DNA of 64,000 nucleotides from assembly GCA_025094145.1 (NCBI GenBank), contig JALLLS010000069.1:62001-126000 (forward strand). The letters are read 5' to 3'. A program made the translations under genes and the position numbers. Within the stretch, counting starts at the first letter, position 1. Each line of letters opens with the position of its first letter. Positions 1 to 12,586 of the stretch are shown here, piece by piece. This DNA comes from Spinellus fusiger. Lineage: Eukaryota > Mucoromycota > Mucoromycetes > Mucorales > Phycomycetaceae. The notes below the pieces were generated by a model. It ran no database searches and had not been told where the DNA came from. It saw only the letters and a list, made by a program, of their open reading frames with translations.

Positions 1-7
1 TATAAAT
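1..7 (+). promoter_or_regulatory. TATA-like box of the zinc-finger gene
   Basis: TATAAAT lies about 105 bases upstream of the start codon at 110, with a T/C-rich stretch between them typical of a fungal core promoter. It touches the window edge, so upstream elements cannot be seen. Confidence 0.4.
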
Positions 8-109
8 ACCAAGACTCTTATCGTTTTCTTCAAGTACCTTTTTTACAACTGTTTCAGCCTTACAGTTTATTCACTTTACTTCTTTTCCTCTTTTCTTAAC
101 TCTATCAAC

Positions 110-1228
110 ATGCCATTTGAATCATGCCTGTCTATCAAAGACGCAAACGGACGACACATTAGTCTTTTGAATGAGCCATCGAAGCAGTCATTGCTTAGAG
201 CCCATCTTCAAGAATTCAGTCCAAATACGTCAACTATGGAGAAACTTTCGACTGTAACTTCGAACCGTCGTCGCTACCCTTGCCCTGAACCAACTTGTGA
301 CAAGAGCTTCACTACTAGGTAAAAAAAAAGACATTAGAAGACATTAGAAGACATTAGAAGAGATCGAATTTTATGTCTAGAATCCAACCCATACTTACAT
401 TATTATTCTGTTGATAGTGGTCATCTTGCTAGACACAACAGAATTCATACAGGAGAGAAAAACTTCCAGTGTCTGTACCCTGGCTGTCTTTCTCGCTTTT
501 CACGCCAAGACAATATGATGCAACATTATCGAACCCATACATCACCCAAATCGAGAAGATACTTTCACCAAAGATGTCATCACCAATTTATTAATCAACC
601 ATACCATAAGATGGACACTCCTCTTCTCCATTGCCATTCACGTATATGCTCTGATAACTCCTACAAAGCTCGCTCTTTGGATATGCAACATGACAATGAG
701 CGTTCCTATGGTCCAGCACCTGTCAATACAATTGGACATTACCCCATAATACCCCATGACCCTCATGGCAGAAGAAACACTATTAGTAATGTTCATCTAT
801 TCCAAGAACCTTATTTCTCTGTGCCACCTCCATGTGCGCCTCCAGCCTCCTATGCATACCCCTATGAAGCCGATGCTGATCCACCAAACTATAGTTCATA
901 TTTGCCAAAGATTCAATCTTTAGAGCCCTCCAGAGACAAACTGCCCAGCATTATTACTAGTTCTCTTCCTCATAGTCGTTCCATGTCTTCGAACTCCTCT
1001 ACGCCCACCTCATTTTCATTTTCTCCTTCTCCTCTTTCTCCGATTCACTCATTGCCTCTTCCACTACTCACCCCTTACCAACAAGCCGAGACCTCTTTTG
1101 AAGAATCCTCTGACTGCTTGCCATTGAAGCCCCTTGGCTATCCCCCTTTCATAAAGAACGAAGCACAAGTCTACCCTTACTTTGACACTTATTACCCAAT
1201 CAATTACACTGTTAGCTCCTTTGCTTAG
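110..1228 (+). CDS. C2H2 zinc-finger transcription factor, NRG1-like repressor
   Basis: Two exons (110-318, 418-1228) joined at a GTAAAA...GATAG intron give 339 residues. Splicing completes the first zinc finger, which is broken by the intron. The protein has two adjacent C2H2 fingers at about residues 60-115: CPEPTC...H...H, the linker HTGEK, then CLYPGC...H...H. The strings FTTSGHLARHNRIHTGEK and RFSRQDNMMQHYRTH are characteristic of the fungal Nrg1/Nrg2 repressor family, which acts in the nucleus on glucose-repressed and stress genes, usually with Tup1-Ssn6. The rest is low complexity, rich in Ser, Pro and Tyr, with a run of Ser-Pro motifs near residues 240-270. The family call rests on the finger region only; the target genes are unknown. 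Confidence 0.85.
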
Positions 1229-2776
1229 GTGAATGAGATAAGCAAGAATGTTCTTTCTCTTCACCTAAATCTACAGCATCTAACTCTCTTCATGAAACAA
1301 CCTATCATCTTTACCATCATCCCTCTTCTTTCTTCTTCTTTCTTCTTCTATTTACTTGTCTTATCTCTCAATCATACATGTATATGCCATTCATTCCCAC
1401 TTCAACCCATCTTTTAGGCCTATTTATTTCTTTATGTTTTCTTCTTCTTTCTATCTACTAGATATATTGCAGAAGGAAAAAAGTGTGTTTATTTTCTGTT
1501 TTTGATTTTTTAACTTAGTTATTTCTGCATGTTTTATATTTTTTCATTCTTCTTTTTTTTACTTTGTATGCTTTAAAGAAACAACAACAGCACATACATA
1601 CATCTTTTATGTTCATACATAGTCAATAAAAGTCAATCCATTCAATCCATTCAACCTATTCAACCTATTCAATCTGTAGCTTCTGTTCTCTTCTAATCTA
1701 TTATGCTATTGGTTGCACTGATTCTCTTTCTCCACGTGAACCCTTATTATTTACAAGTTGTACATGCAAAAAAGTATCCATGCATTCCCTAATAACTATA
1801 TAAAGCAGGAAGTGTATTGCTAGATAACAATGGACCTTGTTTGTGTTGCGCTACACACTTTGTTTACACAGGTTCAATCAAGATCATTATATTAATAGGA
1901 TACAGAAAACTATATTAAAAAAATAACTCGATCTTTTTTTAGTATTTAGGATCGCCCCGCCATGAACTCAGATTACAACACTGGGTAAACATATGGTAAG
2001 TGGTAATAAGCTTTTTGCAAATAGATTATAAAGAAAACTTAATTGTTAAATTCATTTCTATAAATAAATATAAAAATTAACTAGTGTATTTTATTTTTAT
2101 TTATTTTTATAGATTATAATTATATCTTTTTGTGGTGTTATGCATGGCACTTATGAAATTGAATGACATGAAGTTGTATGACATGGTGTTGCATTGTTAA
2201 CACAGTAGAGCTTTGTATAGCATTGTATAACACTCGATAGTACTGTATAACACTCGATCATATAAAGTAGCCTATTGGATTGCATTCTCAATTATTATAT
2301 TATATTACATTAGATTGAATTACATTAGATTACGTTATATTGGATTGGATTATGGTATGGTGTGGTACGAGAGCATACTATACTACACCCTACTGAACTA
2401 TACTATACTATACTATATTAGATCGTATCAGATCGCATCGTATCTTGGTTGTCTGGCAATGGTCGTATGTTAATTTCAATTCTTTTTCATGTTTTTACTG
2501 CCATCCCATTATTCAAGTGCCAAATATAAATATATATATAAGAACAGGATAGGATAGGATAGGAAATAGCCTAATTCTTCTACTCTTTGACCATGCAGAT
2601 GATAAGAATAGATGCTTCGAACACAAAAATGTGCAAGTCATGTTATGCCAAGAGATTCTCTAAAGAGCTAAAATAAATATTCTTTATAATTATATATTTA
2701 TTACTGTATACTTCAATGCACTATGTTTGGATAAGATGGTCTCTATTGAGTCTATTATAGAACTTGGCTTATAAGC
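1229..2776. other. Intergenic, low-complexity AT-rich DNA
   Basis: No supported gene. It contains T/C-rich 3' flank of the zinc-finger gene and diverged short repeats around 2150-2420 (variants of GTATAACACTCGAT and ATTAGATTACATT), then GGATA repeats near 2547-2563. It holds the 3' ends of the two flanking convergent genes. Confidence 0.6.
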
Positions 2777-4426
2777 TTATTTTTTGGGGGCTGTTGAAGT
2801 AGATGAGCCTACGGAGGGAATACCGCTGGCCACTACTTCTACTGTACGAGAGCGCTTAGGGTCTGATACTTTACCATCGTCGCTTCTCTTATTAGAATTC
2901 TCTTTGCCATGGAATCCTTCACGACCTCCTCTTCCTCCTCTTCCTCCTCGCCCTCTTCCTCCTCTATCTCCATGTCCGCCACGACCACGTCTGCCACGAC
3001 CACTCCTAAGTGCCTCTCTGGCTTCCTTCCGCTTCATAGTATATATCTCACGTGCCTTGTCTACAAAAGTAGATAGAGTCAACCTTCTGTCCCACCCCTT
3101 GGATGCTATAGAGTGTCTTACCATCTGGCAATCTAAAAGTCAAAGGACCAATGGCATTGTTCTCAATAGCATTGAAAAACTGTTCGGGGGTCATATCCAT
3201 AATTTCAATGACACCACATCCATTCGCAGCGGGTCCTAAAGGCTCAAGGTAAGGAGCATTTGCATAAGGAGCGATCATAGTCTTCATTTATACAAGGCAC
3301 ACGCGCACAGTAGTAATAAGACATATGAGACATGGATTAAGAACAACACACTTACTTTGATTTCCTTAAATGACAGGCTATTGCCCCCTGAATACTCAAT
3401 CAAATTTGCGAGCTTCTTGTTGATGCCTACAGGTGCCCAGTCTTTGCCTTCGAACTTCTCTTTACATTTCATATCAATGTAATCCTGTCTATGATGCAAA
3501 TAGAATGAGGGTGACTGTTCTTCTTGAACTTTATTAAGGAAATCCTTACTTGAGCATTGCATTGAGTTCTTGATCGGCAAAAGTCAAATTTTCTTTGGCC
3601 ACGCTAGCAGCCACTTCGGGTGTCTCGAACTCAATAAAGACACTTCCCTATATATAGCACAATAAAGTACAATACAGTACAGTACAATACAATACAGTAC
3701 AATACAATACAATACAATACAATACAATAAAAGAAAAGAAAAGAAAATTGTATCATTGGATGATAAGGTTCGTCTGACAGTACTGTTGATAGGCGAGTAC
3801 GTACCTTGAACTTCTTTTCTTCATTCAATCTTAATTTCACAGTAACAACACGGCCAAATGTAGTAAAATAGGCACGGATGTCTTCTTTTGACGTCTCTGG
3901 ATCGACAGAGAACCCTTTCTATAGTAACCCATCAATGTACAGTTGATATTTGTAGAATCATGCTACAATAACTTACAGCATAAATAGATCGGGAATTCTG
4001 GGTTGACATGGTCTCAGTCAACTTCTTCACATGTTCAGCCTGCACCTCAGCTTCTTTGGCCTCCTTTTCTACTTTTTCAGCTTCTTCGATCTCCTCTGGC
4101 GTCAGTTCAGGTCCTTTGACCATACGCAGCTTTGTTTTATCTTTGTTCATTTCAAAAACACCTTCTGAGAGAGTGGCAGCTGCTTCAAAAAAAGAAGTAT
4201 CGCCATTGATAATGGCTTTAAATCTCTTGATGTTGGACAGCTTTTTCAGTGTGATCCCTAAGTGAATGGAAGTTTAACATGGTGCCGTCATGACAAGATC
4301 TATCTTACAGCCTTCTGGATCTTGCATTGTCATTTCACGGAAAAATGTGTCTGTCTCCATATTGTCAGGGCCATAGATAAGGCACAGTTGCTCGAGTACT
4401 TTTATTGTTGTTTCTGAATCTGCCAT
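2777..4426 (-). CDS. La protein (La motif plus RRM RNA chaperone)
   Basis: Seven exons (4309-4426, 3977-4257, 3805-3918, 3550-3647, 3356-3488, 3122-3281, 2777-3060) sum to 1188 nt, 395 residues. The N-terminus (MADSETTIKVLEQ...) carries a La motif ending in the family string NKDKTKLRM. An RRM follows, with RNP2-like IYAKGF and RNP1-like KGSVFIEF. A second domain (IAPYANAPY...GVIEI) precedes an Arg/Gly-rich tail of GRGG repeats with basic residues. La binds the 3' UUU-OH ends of nascent RNA polymerase III transcripts and protects pre-tRNAs. Intron 3 (3648-3804) is unusually long here and carries an ACAAT-type tandem repeat. The start is the first ATG upstream of the La motif. A Tc1 element begins 165 bases upstream of it. 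Confidence 0.88.
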
Positions 4427-4590
4427 GGTATGAAGAAATGATGGGATAAACAATTGTGATAATTGTATTTGTTTATTTTCCCTCTTCCACGCCTATACTT
4501 CTACCCATTTCCCTCTCTTTTTTCTTATTCAAAATAAGAGTTGAAACTCAGACATAAGGGAAAAAATGGCGAATTATAAGTGAGAATGTA

Positions 4591-5935
4591 CAGTGGAGAG
4601 ACAGAAAGATTGGCATTTTTTTTTAGAGATCCGATAGACTTCATATCCTACATAAGAGACGTTGGAAGCAGTTTTCTTCTTTTCTTCTTAATAAAAGTAT
4701 ATCCATATTTAATTTACAATGCAACTAACAGACGATCAAAAACTTACCATTGTTAATTTTCGACAAGCAAATATGAAAGTAAAAGAAATAACTGGAAGAA
4801 CTAGAGTAAAGCTGTGAACAATCTACAATGTTCTAAATCAACAAAAGACAAGAAGAACTACCAAACGCCAAGAAGGTTCGGGAAGACTCAAAATATTCAA
4901 TGAAAGAGAAATACAGCACCTTCTGAACGTTATTGGCAAGAATAGATGATTGACTTTAAGTGAGATAATTCCAGCAATACCCGAAGAATGCAGCAAGCAT
5001 ACTGTTAGACGTGTATTACATGAAGAGGGTATATTTAGCCGGGTAGTAATAAAGAAACCTCTTTTGAATGAAACACATCAAGAAAAAAGACTCAAGTTTG
5101 CCAAAGAGCATCTCCACTGGACTGTTGATATGTGGAAAAAGGTTATATAGACAGACAAAAGTAGTTTCGAAATAGGCAAGAACAGTCGAGTGGTTCACGT
5201 TTGGCGTAAAGATGGAGAAGCTTACAAAAAAGATTGTCTTGCTCCCACATTCAAAAGCATGAGGTCCTTGGTTATGGTTTGGGGAGCCATTCTTCACAGT
5301 GAGAAGTCAGAGCTAGTGATACTTGAGAAAGATAAATAAAAGGCTATTGATTTAGTTTAAAATAGCTTACGAAGAGGCATTGCTACGTTGCTGGGGTCTA
5401 GAGTGCTACCTAATATTGATGGAAGATAGAACACCCACTCACAAAAGTATTATAGCAAGTGATTAAAAGAGAGAAAGAGAGAGGAATTGATAGTTTGGAG
5501 TAGCCTGCTCAATCACCCGATCTGAACCCCATTGAAAACCTTTGGATACAGACAAGAGACAGGGTCCAGGAGAGATGTAACGGTTCTGTCAAGATGAACA
5601 AGCTCAAAACCATAATTCAAGAAACTTGATATTCCTTTGAGCCAAAAACATGGAATTCTTTGATTGAAACAATGCCAGCACGAATACAAAAAGTCATCAA
5701 GAACAAGGGTGGGAGTACCCATTACTAAAACTACATTTGTAATGGTTTTTTATAAGCAAATGTAAAAGTAGACTACATCTACTTATTCTATAGCCTTTCT
5801 TTAACATAACATGGGCTTTATTACAGTAGAAAATATGTTGTATTTCTTTGATAAAAGAAAAACACTATATTAATGATATGAAATCAATCGGATTTTTTTT
5901 TTTTTAGAATTGCCAATTTTTTTGTCCCCCCAGTG
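4591..5935 (+). mobile_element. Tc1/mariner element, degenerate transposase
   Basis: Imperfect terminal inverted repeats pair 4591-4640 with 5885-5935: both ends start CA(G/C)TGG and continue through ATTGGCA, an A/T run and ATCCGAT. A TA dinucleotide flanks each end (4589-4590, 5936-5937), the Tc1/mariner target duplication. The interior reads as a broken transposase (about 4720-5730) in the plus direction. It retains an HTH-like start, VRRVLHEEGIF, a first catalytic Asp in TDKSSFE preceded by an in-frame TAG where the family has Trp, and LVMVWGAI. Several frameshifts and stops follow, so it is not autonomous. It lies between the UPF2 stop and the La start. Confidence 0.85.
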
Positions 5936-8900
5936 TACAATAATTGAGTACAAGCTGCTTCAATTGCTGTTGTTCCTCACGCTCAGCTTCTTGTTTGGAA
6001 CGTGTACTGACCGCCAAAACAGAATCAGAAGGAACTTCCATAGTCTTGGCTTGCTGTCGATTGCCCTTCTTAGTTAGCAGAGTAAACGACATGTGGCTAT
6101 CGTCTCTCTTGTCGCTGGACTGGGCTGCTGTTCGGCGATCTTTATTCTAGGGTTGATATCAAAGCACTCTTTTATATTTATAGCATATAGTATACCACTG
6201 ACCTTGAGCACCACGCAAATTCATTGGAATAGGAACATCCAGGATAATGGACTTTTCAAATTTGCGTGATTCAATACTTTCATTCATCATTTTACTAAAC
6301 TCTCTCTCAAACTCATCATCGTCTTCTGTAGGCAAAGTTTCTTCCTTATGCTTCATAACAACAACATCTTCATCAGCATCATGATCTACTGTCTAAGAAA
6401 GAACAAATGAGAAGGCGTTCTATGAGTTGTGATGGTTTACCATGTCACAGTGCTCCTCTGTTTCTTCCTCACGCTCTCGGATGGCTGCACGGTCGTTCTC
6501 ACCTTCATCACTAGAAGAATCTGAACTTTCACTGTCTTCAAATCCATCTTCTTGATGTTTACCCTCTGCGCCTAACATCAGAAGTGTAGTAAAGAGAGAG
6601 AAAAGGCAGTAGGTCAAAATAAGCCTCTTGTCGATGCATTGTAGAATCTTTTCTCCTTCTCTCTCTCTTTCATGTCTAGTTTACCTTGCACAGATTTAAG
6701 CTGATCCAAGAGCATGCGATCCACTGTCTCATTAGCCTCTTCATAAGATGTAAATAGCTTCAATTGAGGACGCAGCATTTCAAAAGTATCCGTCACCATA
6801 AAGTCAACATCCATAGGTGGTTTTACTTTACTCAGAATATACATCTAACCCCTCAGAATAAGTCATTTATCTTATAGAATTCATCTTACTTGGAAAAAGG
6901 TCAAGAAATTGTCCAACTTTATCTTTGAATTGCCTCTGTCGAAACACATGCCACATGTATCTAGTAGATTACAGCAGAGACGGATACGGAAGAAATCGGT
7001 TGGAGAATCAATAGGACAATAACGCTCTCTGGCGGGTCTACCAAAATCTAAATCCATGAGTCAATGCATCATTCCACTTGAGATGAATCAATATTAAAGT
7101 GGCCTCTCATCTTTTCCTCTTTTTCTTTACCGTGGCCCAGGGTGATGATAGTGTACAGTGTATCAAAGATAATAGGCGAATCAATCATACGGTAATTGTA
7201 AAGCTCTCCCAAGTATTTAGTAACAGCAATACGTCTTTGGTTGTGCTTGAAGATGTTTTGCTATTCATATGGGTTAGTATCATCCATAACTCTTTAAGAA
7301 TCATTTCTTTGATTTCCTATTACCTCTAAACCAACACGGATCTCCTCAATGACGCTGTCCACCACTTGCATACCAAAATCAGGATGATAGCGGTTCAATC
7401 CACTGGCAAGAATGGCAATTAAATGAATATTGCTGTACTTGACTTTCCATATCTTTTGGAATATCTTGCTAAGAATATGTCGAACGGTCTCGTCCTCCCA
7501 ATGAAGTTTACGCATCTGCTTCAATATCTTATCCAATGACTTTTTGTTGAGATCAATGTAAGCAAGTTTACGAATGTAAAGCTCCATAGTGGGTCTCTGT
7601 TTTATAACAGTGGCCACTCTATCAGGGGGACATGCTTGGTAGTATGCATTCTCCACCATCATAGAAAGACGGTTATCCAGATGCTGGACAGTCTTCTTTC
7701 GCATAACTGTCTCCAACTGAAGAAACACACACACAGACACACACAGGTCAGTAAATGGATACTGCATGGAGCACACTGAACTTACCATAGTAGCCATACG
7801 TTGACTTGTATCAGGCGACTTTAATAGAAAACGACCACATGTCTCGAGAAGATTACAGATCACCTCGATGTTATAGTTGCTAAAGTCATCCAAGGCCACT
7901 TTAAACATATGAAAAATAGTGTGAGGAGGTGTCACTTTGAACTTGACCAGCTCAGAAATAAACCGGATATTCTATTTCATTTGTTAGGTTACAACGTAGA
8001 TTGCATTGGCCAAAGTATCTTGTGTAGTTACCTTGGCACGTGTTTCTGCCAAGTCTTTGTTTTTTCTTCTTTGTAAACCTTTGAATTCATGATCCAACTA
8101 TGTATTGAGTTGAGCCTTGTTAATATAAACATTCACCTAGACATGTATAAACAAGTGTCAACTCACAGCAGCCACAATGGTCTCTCCAATATCAGGATAG
8201 TAAGTATTCAATACAGCCACCAATCTTGCATAGTAAGGCAGCAAGTCCATTCTTTGTCTAGGAACACCCAACAGTGTCTATGATAGATTTTCTTTTCTAT
8301 TACTCGGTCATCCCTTTATGTCTCTTTTACCTTGATAAGTCTCTTGCGTGCCACTTTTGAATTCATGTAACAAAACTCGACCGCAGCACTATCTATTAAA
8401 TCTCGGTTGGCCAAGTTGGGCAAACGAGCCAAAAGTGCATCCACAAGGGCCAACTGTGTAGGTTTGACTCCTGTCTCATCCTTTTCTGTGCTAAATACAA
8501 CATTGAGTCTTGTAAAATAGACTACACGCCCGTCCCTTTCTTCTTCTTACGTAATGGCCTCATCAATAAGAGCAGAAGCATCAATGTCTCCGTCATCATT
8601 GCCTGCTGGGTCCATGTCATGGAGAGTATCTTCTTCTGGGTGGGGCTCTTCTTCTGCAGCAGGTTCTTCTTCTGCGGCAGGTTCTTCTTTTACACTACGT
8701 TCGTCTGTTTCTGATTTCTTCGTGGGTTGGGATTCAAGGAATACACCAGGAACAAGGACACAGAGGTCGGGTAAATCTTCATAGAATTTACGAGCATCTT
8801 CATCTTCAAAGGCTCCTCCTCCTGTATATTCCTAGTGTGTTGGTTTAAGACACTGGGGTTCCTGTCTATGTATACAACCACGCTTACTTTTCCATCTGTA

Positions 8901-10365
8901 AATGTATTGCCACTGCCTGAACTAACAATAGGCACTTTGGTGACAATATCATCTTCAGGAAGATCAGGCATTTCCAAATCCAAACAATCTGCAATGCTAT
9001 ACCAACACGCTATACATTATTACTGCACCAACAACACTACTACTACTACTACCAACACCAACACCAACACCAACACCAATAATAAACACTTACGTTTGGG
9101 TGTTGGCTAACAACTTCTCATAGGCCTTTGTAGCCTTCTCACATCTCTGCTTTGTTTCTTCTGATAATTCTCCACGGGCATACAGGGTTTCATGGTTGCG
9201 TCTCTCCATGCGCTGAATGTACAAATGCTCTTTCAACAGATGTTTGGCTACACTGTTGTAGTAGGTCACCAAGATGTCTTCTATCATTGCACGATTCTCG
9301 AGTGTCACTGCTGCTCTTTCGTTTTGTTTTTCTGCTGTGTCTGCTGTGGCCACTGGATCTGTTTCATTTTCTTCCTCCTTGTGTTGTTCTGCTGCTCTTT
9401 GTTTTCTGGGAACAATGCTCAACAATTGGTGTCCAAAGCTCTTTAAGAAGGAGGCTGCCAAGGGTAGATTTGTATAGTGGGTTGTATCTGAAGATAACTG
9501 AACATACTCTAGATGAGTTTCCCTTTTTCTCTATTTTCCTGGTGTGTATGTATGTATGTATATATACATATACATATACATTTCTATTATCTTTTACTCT
9601 GCTCACTCCCATTTATCACTTACAAGGTCCTTCAACACTTGGTACACAAATCCACCTGCTTTGCCATGCTTATCTCCCTCTTTCTCCTCCTTCTTCTCCT
9701 TTGATGTGCCCACCATGCCAGCCACACCATCCCGAGGAGCCTCCACCCCTTCCAGATTAGCAGACGCCAAGGAAGGAATCCCATCCTGAACATAACGCAA
9801 CACTCCCACATGCCACAACTCCACTGCAATCCGCAAATACGTGCGCTGCTTAAGAATACGGGCCAACTCATCCTTTTCTCTCTGCTCAGGTGTCAATGCT
9901 GCCAAATGCTGTCGGCTCGGAGGCTGGAGGATTTTATGCAGACTGTGGGTCAGCAATAGAGTGAACGTGTCTGGAAAGCGTTGGTGGAGGGCGGACATGA
10001 CCTGAGCACACGCAGCAATGTCTGTGGTGTTTTTGCACTTGGCCATGCCTTCAATACTACTACCGACTATTTCAGAAATGTACTTTTCAAGGCTTAGTTT
10101 CTTAATGTCATTGAGGAGTTGTTGGTGGGAGTCGGCAGAGAGAGCTGTTTTACACTTTTTGATAAAGGTGGTGTTCTTTTTTATATTGCTGTCGAGGTTT
10201 TTGTAAAGGGAGACATCTAAGCAGAGACCATGGCAAATAAGTAAAGAGTGTTCTTTCTTTTTTTCTTTTTTCTTTATGGAGTTTTGCTTATAAGAACTAC
10301 TTGCCTGCCTTTCCTTTGCTCCATACAAGCATATTAGCCTGCCACAGTGCTTGTCGTGTTTCCAT
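5904..10365 (-). CDS. UPF2: UPF2/NMD2, nonsense-mediated mRNA decay factor
   Basis: Sixteen exons: 10305-10365, 9624-10216, 9094-9497, 8888-8996, 8551-8831, 8331-8490, 8167-8277, 8032-8097, 7786-7971, 7324-7716, 7131-7260, 6890-7047, 6685-6844, 6441-6571, 6203-6392, 5904-6139. They sum to 3369 nt, 1122 residues, within the usual UPF2 range. Three MIF4G-type helical regions are seen: an N-terminal one in exon 2, a middle one after NLPLAASFLKSFG, and a third containing FSNYNIEVICNLLETCGRF. An acidic stretch follows, then the C-terminal UPF1-binding region (FEREFSKMM, ILDVPIPMNL, FTLLTKKGN). UPF2 bridges UPF3 and UPF1 in cytoplasmic NMD. Intron 1 uses a GC donor (AG|GCAAGT), required by the frame. 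The last eleven or so codons and the TAA stop lie inside the terminal repeat of the adjacent Tc1 element. Confidence 0.92.
10217..10304 (-). other. GC-AG intron (UPF2 intron 1)
   Basis: The donor reads CAG|GCAAGT and the acceptor TGCTTAG|ATGTC. Using the nearby GT instead would shift the frame against exon 2. This is a standard U2-type GC-AG intron. Confidence 0.75.
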
Positions 10366-10625
10366 AGTTGCAGTTAAAGACAGAGAAAGAAAACAAGAAA
10401 CAGAAAGAAGAAAGAAAAAAAAGAAAAGAAAGAAAAAAAAGAAAAGAAAGGGGGAGAAATAAGAGAGAGAAAAGAAGCAGAGTGGATCTTTGTGACAGAG
10501 AATTCATAAACGTCATAAAGTGACCTTGTTTTTGAATGTCCTCAGATGGTTCAATCCTGAATAAGGAAATCCTTCATCTCTCTCTTTTGTTCATTACTCT
10601 TTTTTTTTCAGCAGGTCATCTCGGC
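10366..10625. promoter_or_regulatory. Divergent promoter region of UPF2 and AP-2 mu
   Basis: 260 bases separate the two start codons. On the plus strand it is a long A/G-rich block (about 10378-10490) followed by a T-rich stretch just before the AP-2 mu start. No clear TATA box is seen on either side. Confidence 0.45.
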
Positions 10626-12586
10626 ATGATTAGCGCATTTTTTATTTACAACCAAAAAGGAGAAGTGCTCATCTCACGCCTCTATCGTCATGACCTTAGG
10701 TATTTTATAGTAGAAGAGGAATATGGAGAGCATAAGGACAAGAAACTCACTCACTCACTCACTCTGTCTTTTTCTCTTTTTTTTTGCTTCATGGGGTTGT
10801 ATGTATGCACTTGTTCCTATGACTCTATACAATACCTTTTTCTATGCTGTTAAACTCCACTGGGATGCCTGCTGCCCAACTCCAATCAATACCTTCATTG
10901 GACGGAATCCACTCTAGACGATCAGTAGCAGACCTATTTCGAATCCAGGTCATCTCCAACACAGATGTCCGTTCTCCTATTATCACCATTGGCTCCACCT
11001 CCTTCTTCCATGTTCGCCATGAAAACCTCTATATTGTAGCAGTTACTAAATGGAATGCCAATGCTGCTCTTGTCTTTGAGTTCTGCTACCAAGTAGTAAA
11101 CATTGGACGAAGCTATTTTGGCAAATTAGATGAGGAAGCAGTCAAGAATAACTTTGTACTGATTTACGAACTTTTGGATGGTAAGACACCCACACAACTC
11201 TCCTCCTCTCTTTTCTTTCTTTTTTTCTTTTCTTTTCTTTTCTTTCATAACAGCAGTTTTCTGATGACCTTGTGGATTGCTAGAGATTCTGGATTTTGGG
11301 TATCCGCAAAACAGCGAGACAGACACATTGAAGATGTACATTACTACAGAAGGAGTGAAATCAGAAAGAGCCGTAGAAGACTCGAGCAGAATCACAATTC
11401 AAGCCACAGGCGCTATTTCATGGAGAAGAAATGATATTAAATACAGGAAGAATGAGGCATTTATTGATGTGATTGAAAGCATGAACCTCCTTATTAGCAA
11501 TACAGGTATAAGAAGAAGAAAAAAGAAAGAAAAAGAAAAAGGCAGCTTGTGTGTGGATGTGTGGATAGATGTATTTATACTATGAGGGAGATTAGGCACA
11601 GTACTAAGGGCCGATGTGGCTGGTCAGATTCTAATGCGTGCTTATTTATCGGGAACACCTGAATGCAAGTTTGGTCTGAATGACAAGCTGTTGCTGGACA
11701 ATGACACTGTGAACCGTACACTGTGAGTTTATTCACAACAATAACATAAGGAACCACAGCTAACACGAGTGAGAAAAAAAAGGAATCGACGCACCAATGC
11801 TGTGGAGATTGATGACTGCCAATTCCACCAATGTGTTAAGCTTGGACGGTTCGACAATGACCGTACAATTAGCTTTATTCCTCCTGATGGTGAATTCGAA
11901 TTGATGAGGTATCAAATAACACATGGGGACACTCTACAAACTGCATTGACCGACCCAGCAGAATAGATACCGCACGACAGAGAATGTGAATCTTCCCTTC
12001 AAAGTCCATCCTGTAGTGAATGAGATTGGAAAGACACGCGTAGAATATAAAATCACAGTCAAAGCCAACTTCTCGCCAAAGCTGTGTGCCAATGATGTTA
12101 TTCTGAGAATCCCGACCCCTCTTAATTCTACAAAGGTAGAGGTGAAGGTGGGGTCTGGTGGAAAGGCAAAGTATGCACCTTCTGAGAATTGTATTATTTG
12201 GAAGTAAGTCAAACAGAAAGATAGGCTAGAAGTCAATGAAAGGGTAACCGATTGGAAATAGGATTCCTCGTTTCCAGGGTCAATCAGAACATACATTGAG
12301 TGGTGAGGCAGAACTCACTTCCATGACCCACAAGCGTGTATGGTCTCGGCCTCCCATTTCAATGGACTTTCAAGTACTTATGTTTACATCGTCGGGTCTT
12401 CTTGTTCGATTCCTCAAGGTGTTTGAGAAGAGTGGATATCAGTCTGTGAAATGGGTCAGATACATGACAAAAGCAGGATCCTATCAAATTAGAGTAAGTG
12501 GGCTAGGGAAAGAAAGAAAAAAAGAAAAGAGATAGTATGTGTGGTGTCCATCTAATATGTTGATGTTCTATTGAATGTAGTTTTAA
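10626..12586 (+). CDS. AP-2 complex mu subunit (clathrin adaptor)
   Basis: Eight exons (10626-10699, 10918-11180, 11284-11505, 11596-11722, about 11774-11908, 11967-12203, 12262-12493, 12581-12586) give 431 residues, close to the 435 of animal AP2M1. It starts with the longin fold ([18 protein letters not shown]) and ends with the mu homology domain. The Asp of the Tyr-motif cargo pocket is present ([10 protein letters not shown]), as is the pocket Trp (VKWVRY). The Thr phosphorylated by AAK1/Prk-type kinases in animals is retained in ATGAISWRR. The protein selects YxxPhi cargo at the plasma membrane for endocytosis. [10 protein letters not shown] and [11 protein letters not shown] match mu2 better than mu1 or mu3. 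The exon 5 acceptor (GTGAG at 11769-11773) is chosen by frame and is the least certain junction. The terminal exon encodes only Phe-stop. Confidence 0.92.

Noticed and set aside
2784..3239. Plus-strand Pro/Leu/Arg-rich ORF
   Set aside because: Antisense shadow of the Arg/Gly-rich tail of the La gene.
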